Part shown: positions 1-10,890 of the stretch, piece by piece
Position numbering within the stretch: position 1 is the first letter of the stretch
Layout of the letters: each line of letters starts with the position of its first letter
Source of the DNA: Paraescarpia echinospica
Taxonomy: Eukaryota; Annelida; Polychaeta; Sabellida; Siboglinidae
Direction: 5' to 3'
Assembly: GCA_020002185.1 (NCBI GenBank)
Contig: CM034534.1
Location: 38,547,882 to 38,611,881 of the forward strand
Length of the DNA stretch: 64,000 bases
Translations under genes and position numbers: made by a program
Notes under the pieces: generated by a model
The model's input: the letters and a program-made list of their open reading frames with translations, nothing else
What the model was told of the DNA's origin: nothing
The model's database searches: none

Positions 1-219
1 ATTTTTGTGTGCTTGTTGAAGCTGTGCGGCAGGTGATTTTGCTCTGCGAAGTCGTAGACGAGCCTTCTGCACCGGGTGGTATTAAGACCGAAACTTATGT
101 CACTGATTTCGGTGATATAATCTCTCAACTGGTTCAGCTTCTCTACGGTTAAGACACTCCGAAAACGACCCCCGTGAACTGGCAGATCCTACAAAAGAAT
201 AAACACATTACTGCGGCTA

Positions 220-645
220 GCTTGGGACGGAGTGGGGCAAGATGACGAATTCGCCAACTTGCCCTGGTCATCTTGCCCCGCACTGCCATTTTTACAGCAC
301 CCCCTCCACGCCCGTTCAGATGTTTGGGAATTTCGACTAATTACTCTGGGGTGTTGCGTTACAATATACCGCTGTAGTATAACACGTCTGAGAAACGCTT
401 ACTACACGATCATCAGTTGTAGAGTCTTATTAACTAATTTCTAATTCTTAGTACAAAAGTCAACAAAATGAATTTACCTCGCTAAAATTGTCCGTATCAT
501 GCCGATCACGTTCAAACTTGCAGACAAGTTGCGCGCGCACTTGGTGACGTCAATGGGGGACATCAGTGCTACCATCTAGTGCACAATTTTAAACTAATGC
601 AAATTCGTCATCTTGCCCGCTTCGCCAACTTGCTCCGCCTTCCCC
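220..645. mobile_element. Small inverted-repeat element (MITE), possibly pogo/Tigger-related
   Basis: The left end reads GGAGTGGGGCAAGATGACGA (230-249). The right end carries the inverse, TTCGTCATCTTGCCC (604-618), followed by CTCCGCCTTCCCC. A TA lies just outside each proposed end (218-219 and 646-647), as expected for Tc1/mariner/pogo elements. The right arm has about 14 extra bases, so the arms are imperfect. No transposase is encoded; short open frames here look fortuitous. The GGGGCAAGATG motif resembles the palindromic motifs inside the pogo element at 9378-11656. The exact ends are inferred. Confidence 0.45.
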
Positions 646-667
646 TATCTGTAGCGTTAATATAATA

Positions 668-776
668 TTGTTTAAAAATAAAACCGACATACACCTCAGA
701 AGGGCGGGATACACATAGATGAAAGGGTTGGACTCTCGATAAGTCAAAAGGCTTCCTTGTCCACCTGCCATCGAGA
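668..776 (+). mobile_element. CR1-like LINE, truncated 3'-end fragment
   Basis: This stretch matches the last ~50 bp of the ORF2 and the 3' UTR start of the LINEs at 4023-6230 and 32735-35205: AAACCGACATACACCTCAGA, then the GGACTCTCGATAAG and CTTCCTTGTCCACCTGCCATC segments. The second arm of the 3' hairpin and the ATCTTGTTAA tail are missing, so the copy is truncated at both ends. Confidence 0.75.
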
Positions 777-844
777 GTTGCGGGTAACCCATTAGACCCC
801 GGCCAATTAAATTGGCATGTGTCCCTGTTCCCCAGTCTGCTGCC

Positions 845-1224
845 ACATATCTTACATTTCTGGGTGCCTGCAGTTATTAAGCTGTATCTTCAAAACTTCT
901 GATTTTCTATAATTGCAAGTTGTGTTTATTTTGATGTCCAATGAATTATCTTTAAAATAAAATGTTGTAATTGTGGTGTCGATTGGTTAAATATATGTTG
1001 TCATTTATAGGTGACAAACATGGAAAATTTATATTCTGGACAACCATAGAGTGGAATATCATTCGTTTTATTGACATCAAATGCATTCCACTGTGTATTT
1101 ACACTTGCCATGCCTGGCTTAGACATGAGACAATGTAAATCAGTTCACTTTGTATGAATATAAATAGCAAACACAGCTTTATAAGTCTTTTATCTTGGTT
1201 GCTGTCATCCTACGTATGGCTTCA
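845..1224. other. Unannotated AT-rich DNA
   Basis: I see no coding potential, RNA gene or repeat structure here. The last 8 bases before position 1233 form the left target-site duplicate of the hAT element. Confidence 0.6.
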
Positions 1225-1286
1225 GTTCTGTGCAGTGGTGGTATGTAACGAAGTAGTACTTCGTTACTCTACTTGAGTAGATTTTT

Positions 1287-1648
1287 CATCCTCGCAAGCC
1301 AGGGCTGTTTGCCATGCAAAAATAGCCCTGGAAGATCTCCTACGCGAAGTGCGGAAGTTAGCTGAATCAAACTAGTAATTGACTGCGTCACCCGTGAGAA
1401 CAACTGAAATACCCGCCCCAATTTGAAGACGGATAAGTGCTTCTACTTCCTAAACATTGCATGTAACACGAGCCACGGTTGATTAAAATTAGTTTTATTA
1501 TGACCACCTGACCTGCCGCCAACCACTGATGTAGTGAGCGATTTCATAGGCTGAGCTTAAATTCAGAGTTTCGCAAAGCGATCAGCCAGGGGATACTGCT
1601 GGCTGGCACTGACGTAATCAGCAGCGCCGACCTTGGTGTGCGAGGATG
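1287..1648. mobile_element. Nested inverted-repeat insertion inside the hAT element
   Basis: It starts CATCCTCGCA and ends TGCGAGGATG, a perfect 10-bp inverted repeat, with T-runs on both outer sides. Just inside the left end is a hairpin, CCAGGGCT (1299-1306) facing AGCCCTGG (1324-1331). It separates two blocks of hAT subterminal repeats. No coding sequence is seen. The family is unknown to me. Confidence 0.5.
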
Positions 1649-1875
1649 TTTTTTTTAGGTAACGGTAGTTTTGCCAAGTACAATTTTCACTAAGTACTTC
1701 TACTTGTACGAAGTAGTTTTATTCATAGTAATGATATTTTTCACTTCGTTACTTTCAGCCTGCTTAGCAAACAATTTTCGTTATCATAATTTCGTTCGTT
1801 GACATTTCCGAAAACCAAAGATTACGGTCGGGATAATAGATATTGCGATTTTAACGCTCCCTAATTTTAGGTCAG

Positions 1876-2098
1876 TTGCATAGCCTACCGTCCGGCCAGC
1901 TGCAACTGGAGCAGTACTTGGCGAGCAAGAGCCCCGAGCTAACCGTACTGGCCGCCTGGCCGAAGATGAAGGCGGTCTTTGTGAAGACGAACACTGCCCT
2001 GCCGCCTGCGAGCGCCTGTTTAGCGATGCAGGCCGCGTCTTCATACCCGCTCGCGCCCGCTGAACGCCGGTGTAGTGTCAACGTTTTAGCTGACCGTA
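1876..2098 (+). pseudogene. hAT transposase C-terminal (dimerisation) remnant
   Basis: The open frame reads ...LTVLAAWPKMKAVFVKTNTA, matching the conserved start of the hAT C-terminal dimerisation region. About 35 codons in, the homology moves to another frame, which reads ERLFSDAGRVFIPARAR, the hallmark ERLFS-x-AG motif, then meets TGA. It is therefore a frameshifted relic. It sits inside the hAT element 1233-2467 in the same orientation. The upstream BED finger and catalytic region are absent. Confidence 0.8.
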
Positions 2099-2475
2099 GT
2101 GATTTGTTTCGCACAATATCCATTGTCTTATAATGATTTATGTTGCACCAAATAAAATTATGCTTTGATTTTTTTCTGTTTTTACTAACATGTTTTTACT
2201 AATTATTGATTGTAATAATTGCTTTTGCACATCGTCGTTTTGATGCACCCTTGTTGCACGAAATGATATTATGTTGCACCGAATAAATTTATGTTTGACT
2301 TTTTATTTTTACTTTCTACTCGATCAAGTAGTATCTTGTGAGATGTACTTGTACTTTCTACTCAAGTAGTATTTTGACATGATTACTTTTACTTCTACTC
2401 AAGTAGTTTTTGAGCAGGACTACATGTACTTCACTCAACTACCAAACAAGTAGTTGTATCACCACTGGTTCTGTG

Positions 2476-3231
2476 TCGCGTCAATGTCAGTGTTGACATT
2501 GTGATCACTAGCATATTGACACCTGAAACAATCAAATGTCAATAATTAGAACAATTGACAGTGTCAGAATATGTATCCTAATAATTCATTATAATAAAAG
2601 ACAACATTTTCATATAGGAACATATAAACAGCAGTCTCCGTGCCGAAAACCCAACTGACGGTGACCAAACTTTGTACAACGAGACATAAACAAAACACAC
2701 GTCATCCATCTTATCGCTCATTCAGTTGCATTTCAAACGTAATGTCAACTTACCTTTAGTTCAGTGTCAGAAATGTCCCATCCAACGAAATAATAGCGCA
2801 AACTTCGTCATTAGTAAATAACTACGATGTCCAAGGCGCCGCCACAGGTGCGGAACTTCTATCGCGAAAAACTCAATTTTTTTAATGCAAGCACATATCG
2901 AAAATACCCACAATTCATAGCTCAGATAGCAAGGAATCTGTCAGTATTAGTCTCTTAAGTATCCGCAAGATGGGGCCACCGCTAGAGGCTTTATTTTTAT
3001 CGAACGCTTTCGGGCGCTCTGGGGAGAAAACACCCGGGCACTTTCGGACGCGCGGTGTCTAATGGGTTTTAAATCTGTCGCTACAGCACCGAAACAGTGG
3101 CTGCTAACAAAGAACGAGTATGTTACCTCATTCGAAAGCTGGTGACAGAACTTGATATGTGTTCTCTCTCTCTTTCGATTAAAATTTTGCTCAGTCCCCA
3201 ACAGCCCTATAAGAGGCTTTGTAAATGACAC
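2476..3231. other. Non-coding DNA upstream of the Gypsy-A gag; possible LTR/leader
   Basis: No gene is recognisable. Because a Gypsy gag begins at about 3232, this is where a 5' LTR and primer-binding site would be expected, but I could not match a paired LTR downstream of 7700. Confidence 0.4.
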
Positions 3232-4022
3232 TAGTGACTAACGCTGTACCAGAGGCCGCACGCCGTACTGCCGCACAACAAATTGCGAACTTTTGCCCCA
3301 TTATTTCTCGAAATTCGATCGTGAAGAACTCAAAATCGCTAGCTAACATTTGGCATGATTCATCAGCACTTTGGATTTCAATCAACCGGAGCGCATTTCG
3401 TTGACTTAATTAACATTAGACTTGAACCAGACGAGCGTCCAGAGGATCTGTTCCAACGGCTTACTACTTTCTTCGAGAACAATCTACTCACCGTGGGTTG
3501 CGGCGTTACTCATCATGGAGTTGATACATATGTCGATGAACAAGTGTCGCCGTCGCTTGAGAACACTATTGTTTATCTCTTGTTGCAATTGATCAACCCC
3601 GGCCTTCTGCTACTCGTCAAGCAAAGATACGGGGCTGAGTTACACAAGCGATCTTTGGCTTAACTAAACCAGAAATCTCTGAAGCACTGGCGTCCGTTCA
3701 GGACGAGCTATGCACCTTTGAGGACACTCCCGTCTCATCTAATAGACGGCAACCATCCCTCACATGTCGGGTGTTCTGTGCAAAACTGCAGGGCGGACGT
3801 CTACCACTCACAACCTGATCGAATGCCGCTACTTACCTGATAGTGACAAGAAGTCCATGGGCTGGTCAAGGCTCGTGAACAACGATGCACGTGATGAAGA
3901 CAAGATCGATCTATGTGACGTTACTACAAACTTCTCAGCACGTCACGTACAGTGTGATCTCTCCACTCGCCGAGTCAATGTAGTACTATCACCTGTGTTG
4001 TACACATTCTACCAACATTACC
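3232..4022 (+). pseudogene. Gypsy-A retrotransposon gag, decayed
   Basis: Translation in shifting frames gives IANFCPIISRNSIVKNSKSL, then HFGFQSTGAHF, DERPEDLFQRL and LENTIVYLLLQLINP. These are recognisable gag blocks of a Ty3/Gypsy family common in marine invertebrates. The longest surviving open piece is 3355-3663. Downstream, remnants of the nucleocapsid part lead to a YTFYQHYH block normally placed just before the protease. The gag is interrupted there by a LINE; the element resumes at 6231. Several frameshifts and stops make it non-functional. Confidence 0.8.
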
Positions 4023-6230
4023 ATCAAAGTAAAATCAGAAAGAAATAATAAAAAGCAGTTCAGGAGAAATTTCCACAAAGGAAGATATAAGGAAATGAGG
4101 AAATATTTAGCAAAGATAGACTGGAATAATACACTGAAGAATAAGACAGCAACAGAATGCTGGAATATCTTAAAGAATGAAATAGAGTGCATCGTAGATA
4201 AATTTGTTCCCTTCAAAAAACAAGGGAAACGGACCAGAAAGAAATACTTATCGAAAGAAGCCATTAGAAAAATTAAGTATAAACAAATGATGTGGAAGTC
4301 ATATAGACGTACTGGAAATGACGAAGACTACAACATTTATAAAGAAGCACTAAACCAAGCTACAGCTGAAATTAGAAATTCAAAGAGAAGTTATGAACAT
4401 AAATTAGCTTGTAATATAAAACATGACAGCAAGAGTTTTTATGCGTATGTTCGAAGCAAACAGAAAGTTCAGGATAAGGTCGGTCCTCTAGAAGATAGTG
4501 CTGGAAATATAATATCAGAAGGATTCTTAATGGCAGAAGACCTAAATGAGTATTTTAGTTCAGTGTTTACCAGAGAAGACACAAGTTCACTGCCAGTACC
4601 AGAGGCTAAGTTCAAGGGGGCAGAATCAGACTATTTAAGACAGTTAATTGTAACCCCAGAAATGGTAGCTAAGAAAATTAGGGCTATGAAGGAAAATAAA
4701 TCACCTGGAGTGGATGGTATTCCACCCAAACTGCTAGTGGAAATTGTAGAACAAACTAGTATACCGCTTGTAACAGTTTTCAACTTGTCTATGGAAAGAA
4801 GCAAACATTATACCGTTATTTAAAAAAGGTTCGAGAAACAAGTCAAATAATTATAGACCAGTTAGTTTAACATCGGTGATTTGTAAATTATTAGAAAGAC
4901 TAATTAAAGATCACATGGTGGATTTTCTTGTTAAACATAACTTGATAAACCAATCTCAACATGGGTTTCTAAAAGCGAGGTCATGCTTAACAAATATGTT
5001 ATGTTTTTTGGAAGATATCACTAAGTGGGTAGATGATGGATCACCAGTAGATATCATCTACTTAGATTTTCAAAAAGCTTTCGACAAAGTACCACATCAG
5101 AGATTACTGCTTAAACTAAAAGCCCATGGCATAGGAAATGGTATAAATAACTGGATAGAAAAATGGCTGATTGACAGAAGACAACGGGTAGTTGTTGATG
5201 GGGAGGCTTCAAACTGGAAATCAGTTTTGAGTGGGGTTCCACAGGGATCAGTCCTGGGACCTATATTATTCTTAATATATGTAAACGATTTGGACGATGA
5301 TATAGCTAGCAAGGTGTTGAAATTTGCAGATGATACAAAAGTGTTTAGAAGGATTAAAAGTGATGGGGATAGACAGCATTTACAAGATGATCTTGACAGG
5401 TTGATCAAATGGTCTGAAAAGTGGCAAATGTTGTTCAATTTTGGGAAATGTAAATGCCTTCACACAGGACATGGGAACGAATATGTAGAATATACAATGG
5501 GGGGAACTGTACTAAGTACTACTGTAAAAGAAAAAGACTTAGGGCTGACAATTAGTGCTGACATGAAGGTTTCAGAGCAGTGTGGAATTGCAGCTTCAAA
5601 GGGAAATCAAATCCTTGGATTGATTAGGCGAAATATAGCATATAAAGAAAAAGAACTAATAATACCGCTGTACAAAACAATAGTTAGGCCTCATTTAGAA
5701 TATTTTATACAAGCGTGGAGGCCATACCGCAAGAAGGACATAGATATGCTAGAAAGAGTACAGAGGAGAGCGACTAAAATGATACCAAAACTGAGGGATC
5801 TTAGTTATGAAAAACGCATAAAAGAATGTGGTTTAACAACATTAGAGACCAGGAGATTGAGAGGAGATCAGATAGAAGTGTTTAAAATATTGAATGGTTA
5901 TGAAAATATTGATAGAAATATGTTTTTTTCAGTTAAGAAAGATAGAAAGACTAGAGGACATGAAGTTACATTAGTAAAGGAGCAGTGTAGAATAGACGTG
6001 AGAAAGTTCTCATTTTCACAAAGGACTGTGAATGAATGGAACAGGTTATCTGATGATTGTGTGGGTGCTAGTAGTGTGAATATGTTTAAAAATAAAATCG
6101 ACACATACCTCAGAAGGGCTAGATATATGTAAATAAAAGGGTTGGACTTTCGATAAGCCAAAGGGCTTCCTTGTCCACCTGCCATCTATAATTAATTCTC
6201 TGGATGGCAATCTTGTTAAATCTTGTTAAA
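4023..6230 (+). mobile_element. CR1-like LINE inserted in Gypsy-A (copy 1)
   Basis: This is a 5'-truncated non-LTR retrotransposon. It starts within the endonuclease-RT linker and ends with a 3' hairpin (TGCCATC at 6179-6185 facing GATGGCA at 6203-6209) and a doubled CTTGTTAAAT tail (6212-6231). It separates Gypsy-A gag from its protease, so it inserted after Gypsy-A. A short near-repeat, CATTACC before and CATTAACC after, may be target duplication or chance. Confidence 0.9.
4095..6132 (+). pseudogene. CR1-like LINE ORF2 reverse transcriptase, frameshifted
   Basis: Two open pieces, 4095-4823 (242 aa) and 4876-6132 (418 aa), together cover the RT. The first has the linker and KSPGVDGIPPKLL. 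The second has QHGFLKARSCL, YLDFQKAFDKVPH, GVPQGSVLGPILF and the catalytic KFADDTKVF with both aspartates. It ends in the thumb/C-terminal region RTVNEWNRLS. Comparison with the copy at 32735 shows a deletion of about 28 bp near 4795, which shifts the frame between the two pieces. The endonuclease and ORF1 are missing through 5' truncation. The RT would copy LINE RNA at nicked target DNA in an intact element. Confidence 0.9.
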
Positions 6231-7699
6231 TCTATGGCATTAACCCTTGATACTGGTGTTACGACGAACATGATACGTACGTCTACAGCTCGTTTGTACC
6301 ATCTACCGATCATACCAGCATCCCAGATGGCTCATCAGGTCGATGGTGTGACCCCTTTGGACGTTATTCGTGAAGTACACTGTTCACTGCAACGTCACCA
6401 GGGGTAGCTTGTCGTTTCAACTCGATGCACTGGTTGTCAAGCAACACGATGTCGACGTTTTGGCAAGAAATCCCTTACTTGCTCGCAACGCTATAACTAT
6501 CCGCCCGCACAAGAAGTAAATCATTATTGGCGATGCTGACATTGTCCATTGCGGCACAGAGCGTGGCAAAACCTGTGTGCACATCTGCCAAGCACGGCAG
6601 ATTGCCTTCGTCCCAGATATAGTGGATCCTGCCTTCCACTTAACCCATGCACCAGCCGGCGTCAGCAGCAACGGTACCAAGTTACACACCACCGATATCT
6701 CCATCGGTTCTGACAAACGTCTGAGTAAGGAGATGACAGACAAGTTCAGGGCACTCCACCAGGACTTTGATGACGTGTTCGATAATAAATCTTCCTTGTA
6801 CAACGGTGCTAGCGGCAAGTTGCAAGCCTTCGTTAACATGGGCCCCGCGTTGCTCCCACAACGAAAGGGAAGACTCCCCAATATAACAGATCTACCATGA
6901 ACGAGCTCCAGGACAAATTCAACGAGCGTGAGTCTACCGGCGCCATCAAAGAGTTGGACATTGAGCTCTTGCGGCTTTCTCCAGATGGTGGTCCCATTTC
7001 AAATGTTACACTCGCGCTTGCCACAGGGAACTTGAACTATTGCATTCGCAGAGATGGGTTATCAGCCCGTGAGGTCTGGACACAGAGAGACCAAGTCACG
7101 GCTGAGCAGCTACTGATCACAGATAGGCAACTGATCCTAAACTAACACTCGAGAAGATAAAAAAATCATACACGCAGCGCCAAGTCAAAAGCCGCATGGA
7201 CACGACCCACCGCCTACCATCAGTATCTCCGTTAGCGACCTCGTTTACCTCAAAGGTGATAGAGACACATGTAGAGCACGTGATAGATTCATTGTTACAC
7301 AGCTGCTCAACAGTAAGGGGTGGTGCCGACTTAGGAAGTTCACAAAGTCGCAGTTCCTTAGCAACACTGACGATGTTCGAATCTCCGATTGTTATAAGGT
7401 AACAGCTACGCTTGCGTCCTATCCCCGAAAGCCCCGTCCGTGGCCAAGATTTGCGCTCTGATTCGTCATCTGACTCGGAGTCAGAGTCGTCTAGACCAGT
7501 CAGCCCTGTTCACCAAACAGCAACCCCAGAGCAGCCGGTTTTACCTTCTATGCCAGCACTCCCAGAAGCCATTGTTGCCCACCCTACGGTCAACGACCCG
7601 GGCACATCAGGACCTCCTGGTCTTAGAAAGTCTGGGCGCCCTCACCAACAACCTAGATGGCAGAATAATGACTGGATCTTAGACCATAATGAATGACAC
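6231..7699 (+). pseudogene. Gypsy-A pol remnant: protease, RT start, integrase end
   Basis: The frame resumes with MALTLDTGVTTNMIRTSTA, a retropepsin active site (DTG). A +1 shift follows near 6405, then ALVVKQHDVDVLARNP. Further on come the pre-RT block VNMGPALLPQRKGRLP and NELQDKFNERES. At about 6940 this joins directly to the integrase C-terminal block ELLRLSPDGGP...GLSAREVWTQRDQV. The RT catalytic core, RNase H and most of the integrase are therefore lost in one in-frame deletion. A GPY/F-like tail follows (VSDLVYLKGDRDTCRARDRF at 7231-7290), then an acidic tail ending near 7696 with LRKSGRPHQQPRW. The element is non-functional. Confidence 0.8.
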
Positions 7700-8555
7700 A
7701 TTGACATATAATTATGCTACATCTAATCATACTAAGCAACATGTCGTTAAACTAATTGCTAGTTATCTTTACTTCAAGTGTAGAGATAAGGACCTTTACG
7801 TTTCCCGCAATTGCCTATGCACGTTTTGCTCCTGTTCGCTTGACAATATAGCAAATACTGTTGGCAATGTTCACTAAGTGATTTTACTCTTAGTTGTTAG
7901 GCGGAGGAGAAAGAGACTATCACGCCAGTATTCTGCAGTGATTTACCCAGGTTTTTAAACGCGCAGGGTGCCATTTCTGTAAAAGGGCACGTAAAACGCG
8001 GTGAGCAGTGGTTAAAAAGGCACTTGCGACACGCGACTAAATTAAATACATGAGACGTAGTAGCAATGTACAGCTTGTAGTTTAATAGCATACTACTTAC
8101 ATACAATATATTACGTACACAGTGCGTACATATATATTTATGTATTATAATATAGACTCGGGCAAGCATCTGTAGAACAAAACACAATATTCAGCTTTAC
8201 ATAACTTATTAATTTGCATCAATATGCATAATATTCAATATACACCAATATTATTATACAGGTAATATGTTTGCCAAATTTCTTTGGGGTAGCAAAACAT
8301 TATATTCAGCATAACATAACATTTTCCCATAACATAACATACTCCCATAGACTAGTATATAAGCAATATTTTTGCAAACTATTGTTGGGCTAGGCTGAAT
8401 ATAAATTGAGATATATTGTATTGCAAATAGTAAAAAGTGTGTATATATATATATATATATATGTATATATACTAGGATTTTGCTTCCTAACTTTAGTTAT
8501 TTTTCTTATTTATTTCTCTTAAATGCGTTTTTTTATGCTTCTTAGATAATTGCCG
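7700..8555. other. Non-coding AT-rich DNA; possible Gypsy-A 3' LTR area
   Basis: A purine-rich run (GGCGGAGGAGAAAGAG near 7901) could be a polypurine tract of Gypsy-A, but no matching 5' LTR was found. A short TA microsatellite lies at 8444-8470. There are no genes. Confidence 0.4.
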
Positions 8556-8559
8556 ATTT

Positions 8560-8636
8560 GTAAACACCCGTGAACGGGTCATTAGTCCCGGATTTGATGG
8601 TGTGTAAATAAAGTATTATTATTATTAATGGTACCC
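8560..8636 (+). mobile_element. LINE 3' end with ATT-repeat tail
   Basis: TTTGTAAACACCCGTGAA resembles the 3' end of the LINE at 45393-46212 (TTTGTAAACACCCCTGAA). It is followed by GGTGTGTAAATAAAG and (ATT)n. Such 3' ends with short repeat tails are typical of CR1/L2-group LINEs. No coding part remains. Confidence 0.55.
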
Positions 8637-8994
8637 CTCTGAATAATAATTATTACAGATAACTAGCTAGCTACTGCTAAACGCTTTGGCAAAAGCAAAA
8701 CGCAGGCCGCTAGCAACATTGGCACCCCTAACTAGTCCACTACACACACGTGATGTCGTGACCTAGAAATGGCACGCCTTGCAATGAGCATGAACGCCTT
8801 CATGCGCCGACGGGTCGTTGCATATTGAGGGGAGCAGGTTCTTTTAACGCGCACAATACGCAATTATTCACCAATATTGTTGAGGTGTGTTATAATAAAC
8901 GTCGTTAGGTATCATTATATATCGTTACATTAACAAATAAAGAGTGTATGAATAAAACATTATTTTTCTAATCACACGCGAAAGTGTCGCAAAT
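8637..8994. other. Unannotated DNA
   Basis: No coding or repeat structure was recognised. Confidence 0.5.
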
Positions 8995-9377
8995 ACACTA
9001 TCGACTGACGAAGTTTGGCGGCTCCTCAGATCAAAACGCATTTTAAAATTGTATACACGCATCGCATGCTTAATAATTTAAAGAAAAATCTAACGGTAAA
9101 TTCTTCCGGCGATCAGACGTTAACTTTTGAAGATACGAACAAAATAAGGACTGCTTGGTGATATGTATAGTCGAGGCGCCCCGTGAAAGTCCGTCGCAAA
9201 CAGGGTCTATCGACTTGCGACGGTCGGCGCCTCCTCAGATCAAAACGAATTTTAATAAGTGTTGCACACATCACATAAGTAATAATTTAACTACAAATCT
9301 AACGGTAGAAGTCTCCCGTCGATCAGAGTTTAACTTTTGAAGATACGAACAAAATAAGGACTGCTTGGCGATATGTA
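8995..9377. repeat. 210-bp repeat, two neighbouring copies
   Basis: CTCCTCAGATCAAAACG recurs 210 bp apart (about 9021 and 9231), and so does GAAGATACGAACAAAATAAGG with GACTGCTTGG (about 9130 and 9340). A third, truncated copy continues after the pogo element, from 11657 to about 11770 (TAGTCGAGACG..., GTCGGTGCCTCTTC). The function is unknown. The untouched copy at 9166 shows what the transposon target looked like before insertion. Confidence 0.8.
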
Positions 9378-9773
9378 GGGTAGGGTGGGGCATGGAGCCC
9401 CCTTAAGGGAAAATGGGGCATATTTAAGCATACAGTGAAAATGTTGAGGTTTTTGCGCTTGCACACGATTGCGGGGTACCTATTCCATGTTTCACCAAAG
9501 GCATTCTGTCATCTGACGGCACTAACTGTTATGATCGTCAATTAAAAAAAATTCCAAAGCAGGCGTCTTGCCCCATACGTGGAGCAAGACGCCCTTTAGT
9601 GTGGGGCAACCGGCCCCCAAGGGGCATCTTGCCCCAATGAGAAATTGTGGTGAAACAAACATAAATTTAATCTGCAAAATGCGTTGAATAATTTCAAATA
9701 AGAAATACGAACTTTATTAAAGCATATTAAACGACATCAGGCAACAGATGAACAGATGGCACATAATGCACAG

Positions 9774-10742
9774 TCAATCGCTCTCCGATTCACAGTTGGG
9801 ACTCGTGAAAAAGGCCTGTCCTGCGGTGCAATCTTCGTGGGCCCATTTCTTGCACAGTTGACATTGCACCCACACCTCTCGTGATCTGCTATCTTTGAAT
9901 GGCTCTCCGCAGATAATGCAGAGCCATTCTTCCTCCTCGCTACTGGAGCTCACGCGCTTTTTCTTTACCGTGTGTCTCTTCACTCATGTCGCCAGGGACT
10001 TCTTATTGAGCTTGGGTATGCGTTCTTTCTTCGCCTGCTGCATAGCCAACTTGTTCTTAAGCGGCGTCGATGTCAGAACAGTGGCACACTCGGCAATACG
10101 CGATCTTGCACGTAGACGCGATATCTTTAGCAACGGAGATAGCTGCTTTATCAGCTTCTTAACGGTCGACACTCCTGCGGACGCGGTCGTTGGCGGGCCA
10201 GCAGTGGGCGGTGTCGGCCCAGCAGTGAACGGTGGCGGGCCAGCAGTGGACGATGGCGGGCCAGCAGTGGACAATTGCAGTTTAGGGCGATTAAAACCGA
10301 CAGCCCTTGCGGTGTTCGTACCCTGAGGCTGCCGAATAGCCAGGTCAGGGTGGCGCTTGAAGAAGCCGTGAAGCCAATCTCGGCCGGCCATCTTTGTTTC
10401 GGCGTTGAACGTGTGCGCAAGCCCCAGCTTCACCGCGAGATCGTACGCGAGGCGCCTTACGTCCACGGTCGTCAAGCCGTACAGGCACTTCTCCATATAC
10501 GCGATGTGTTCGCGCAGCGTGCGTTCCACGTCAGCCGATAGTACTGGTTGCTTTGGTCCGAAAGATAACGATCCCACAGTGGCGACTTTCTTGTTGCGGT
10601 GTCTTCGCAGCGTCCTGGCCGGAATGCCAAATCGCCGACTGACAGCCTTCATAGGCTGATTCTCCAGCGCTGCCAGTGCCTCCTTCAACACATCGTCCCC
10701 ACAGGCACCCCGTTCCGACTTGCGCTTGTACGTGCGGACCAC
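9774..10742 (-). pseudogene. pogo/Tigger transposase lacking its DDE domain
   Basis: The first part (10742-9984, 252 codons) has the N-terminal pair of helix-turn-helix domains: a Psq-type HTH (RRFGIPARTLRRH) and a CENP-B/Tc5-type HTH (LTTVDVRRLAYDLA, KMAGRDWLHGFFKRHPDL, up to GFNRP). At GFNRP the catalytic DDE domain should follow. Instead there is a TAGPP-rich linker and the basic C-terminal region. After a stop comes 9983-9774, an acidic stretch and a PHD-like C4HC-type finger (CIICGEPF, CQLCKKWAHEDC). The domain order fits CENP-B-like pogo transposases with a C-terminal PHD, minus the catalytic core. The first codon here is GTG, and TTTTCTTCTGTAG just upstream looks like a splice acceptor, so a short first exon may exist upstream. 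Confidence 0.85.
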
Positions 10743-10814
10743 TTCTACAGAAGAAAATATTAGTCAGTAGATGTTCAATCTGTCATAGGCCTATTGCAAA
10801 TTTGCATTCAAACA

Positions 10815-10890
10815 CATGCCCTATTTATTATTTATTTATTTATGCCTATTTATTTATATATTTATTTATTTGTTTATTTCTTTGTTTAAA
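10815..10890. repeat. TTTA/ATTT low-complexity tract
   Basis: Runs of TTTATTTATTTATT interspersed with variants, inside the pogo element. Confidence 0.8.

Larger units (their letters stand above)
1233..2467. mobile_element. Non-autonomous hAT element with 8-bp target-site duplication
   Basis: The ends are CAGTGGTGGTATGTAAC (left) and, read inward from the right, CAGTGGTGATACAACTAC. Both begin CAGTGGTG, typical of hAT elements. The 8-bp sequence GTTCTGTG lies immediately outside each end (1225-1232 and 2468-2475), the exact length that hAT transposases duplicate. The subterminal regions are packed with AAGTAGTACTT/ACTCAAGTAGTA repeats on both strands. Inside are a relic of the transposase C-terminus (1876-2098) and a nested inverted-repeat element (1287-1648). 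Most of the transposase is gone, so the copy cannot move on its own. Confidence 0.9.
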
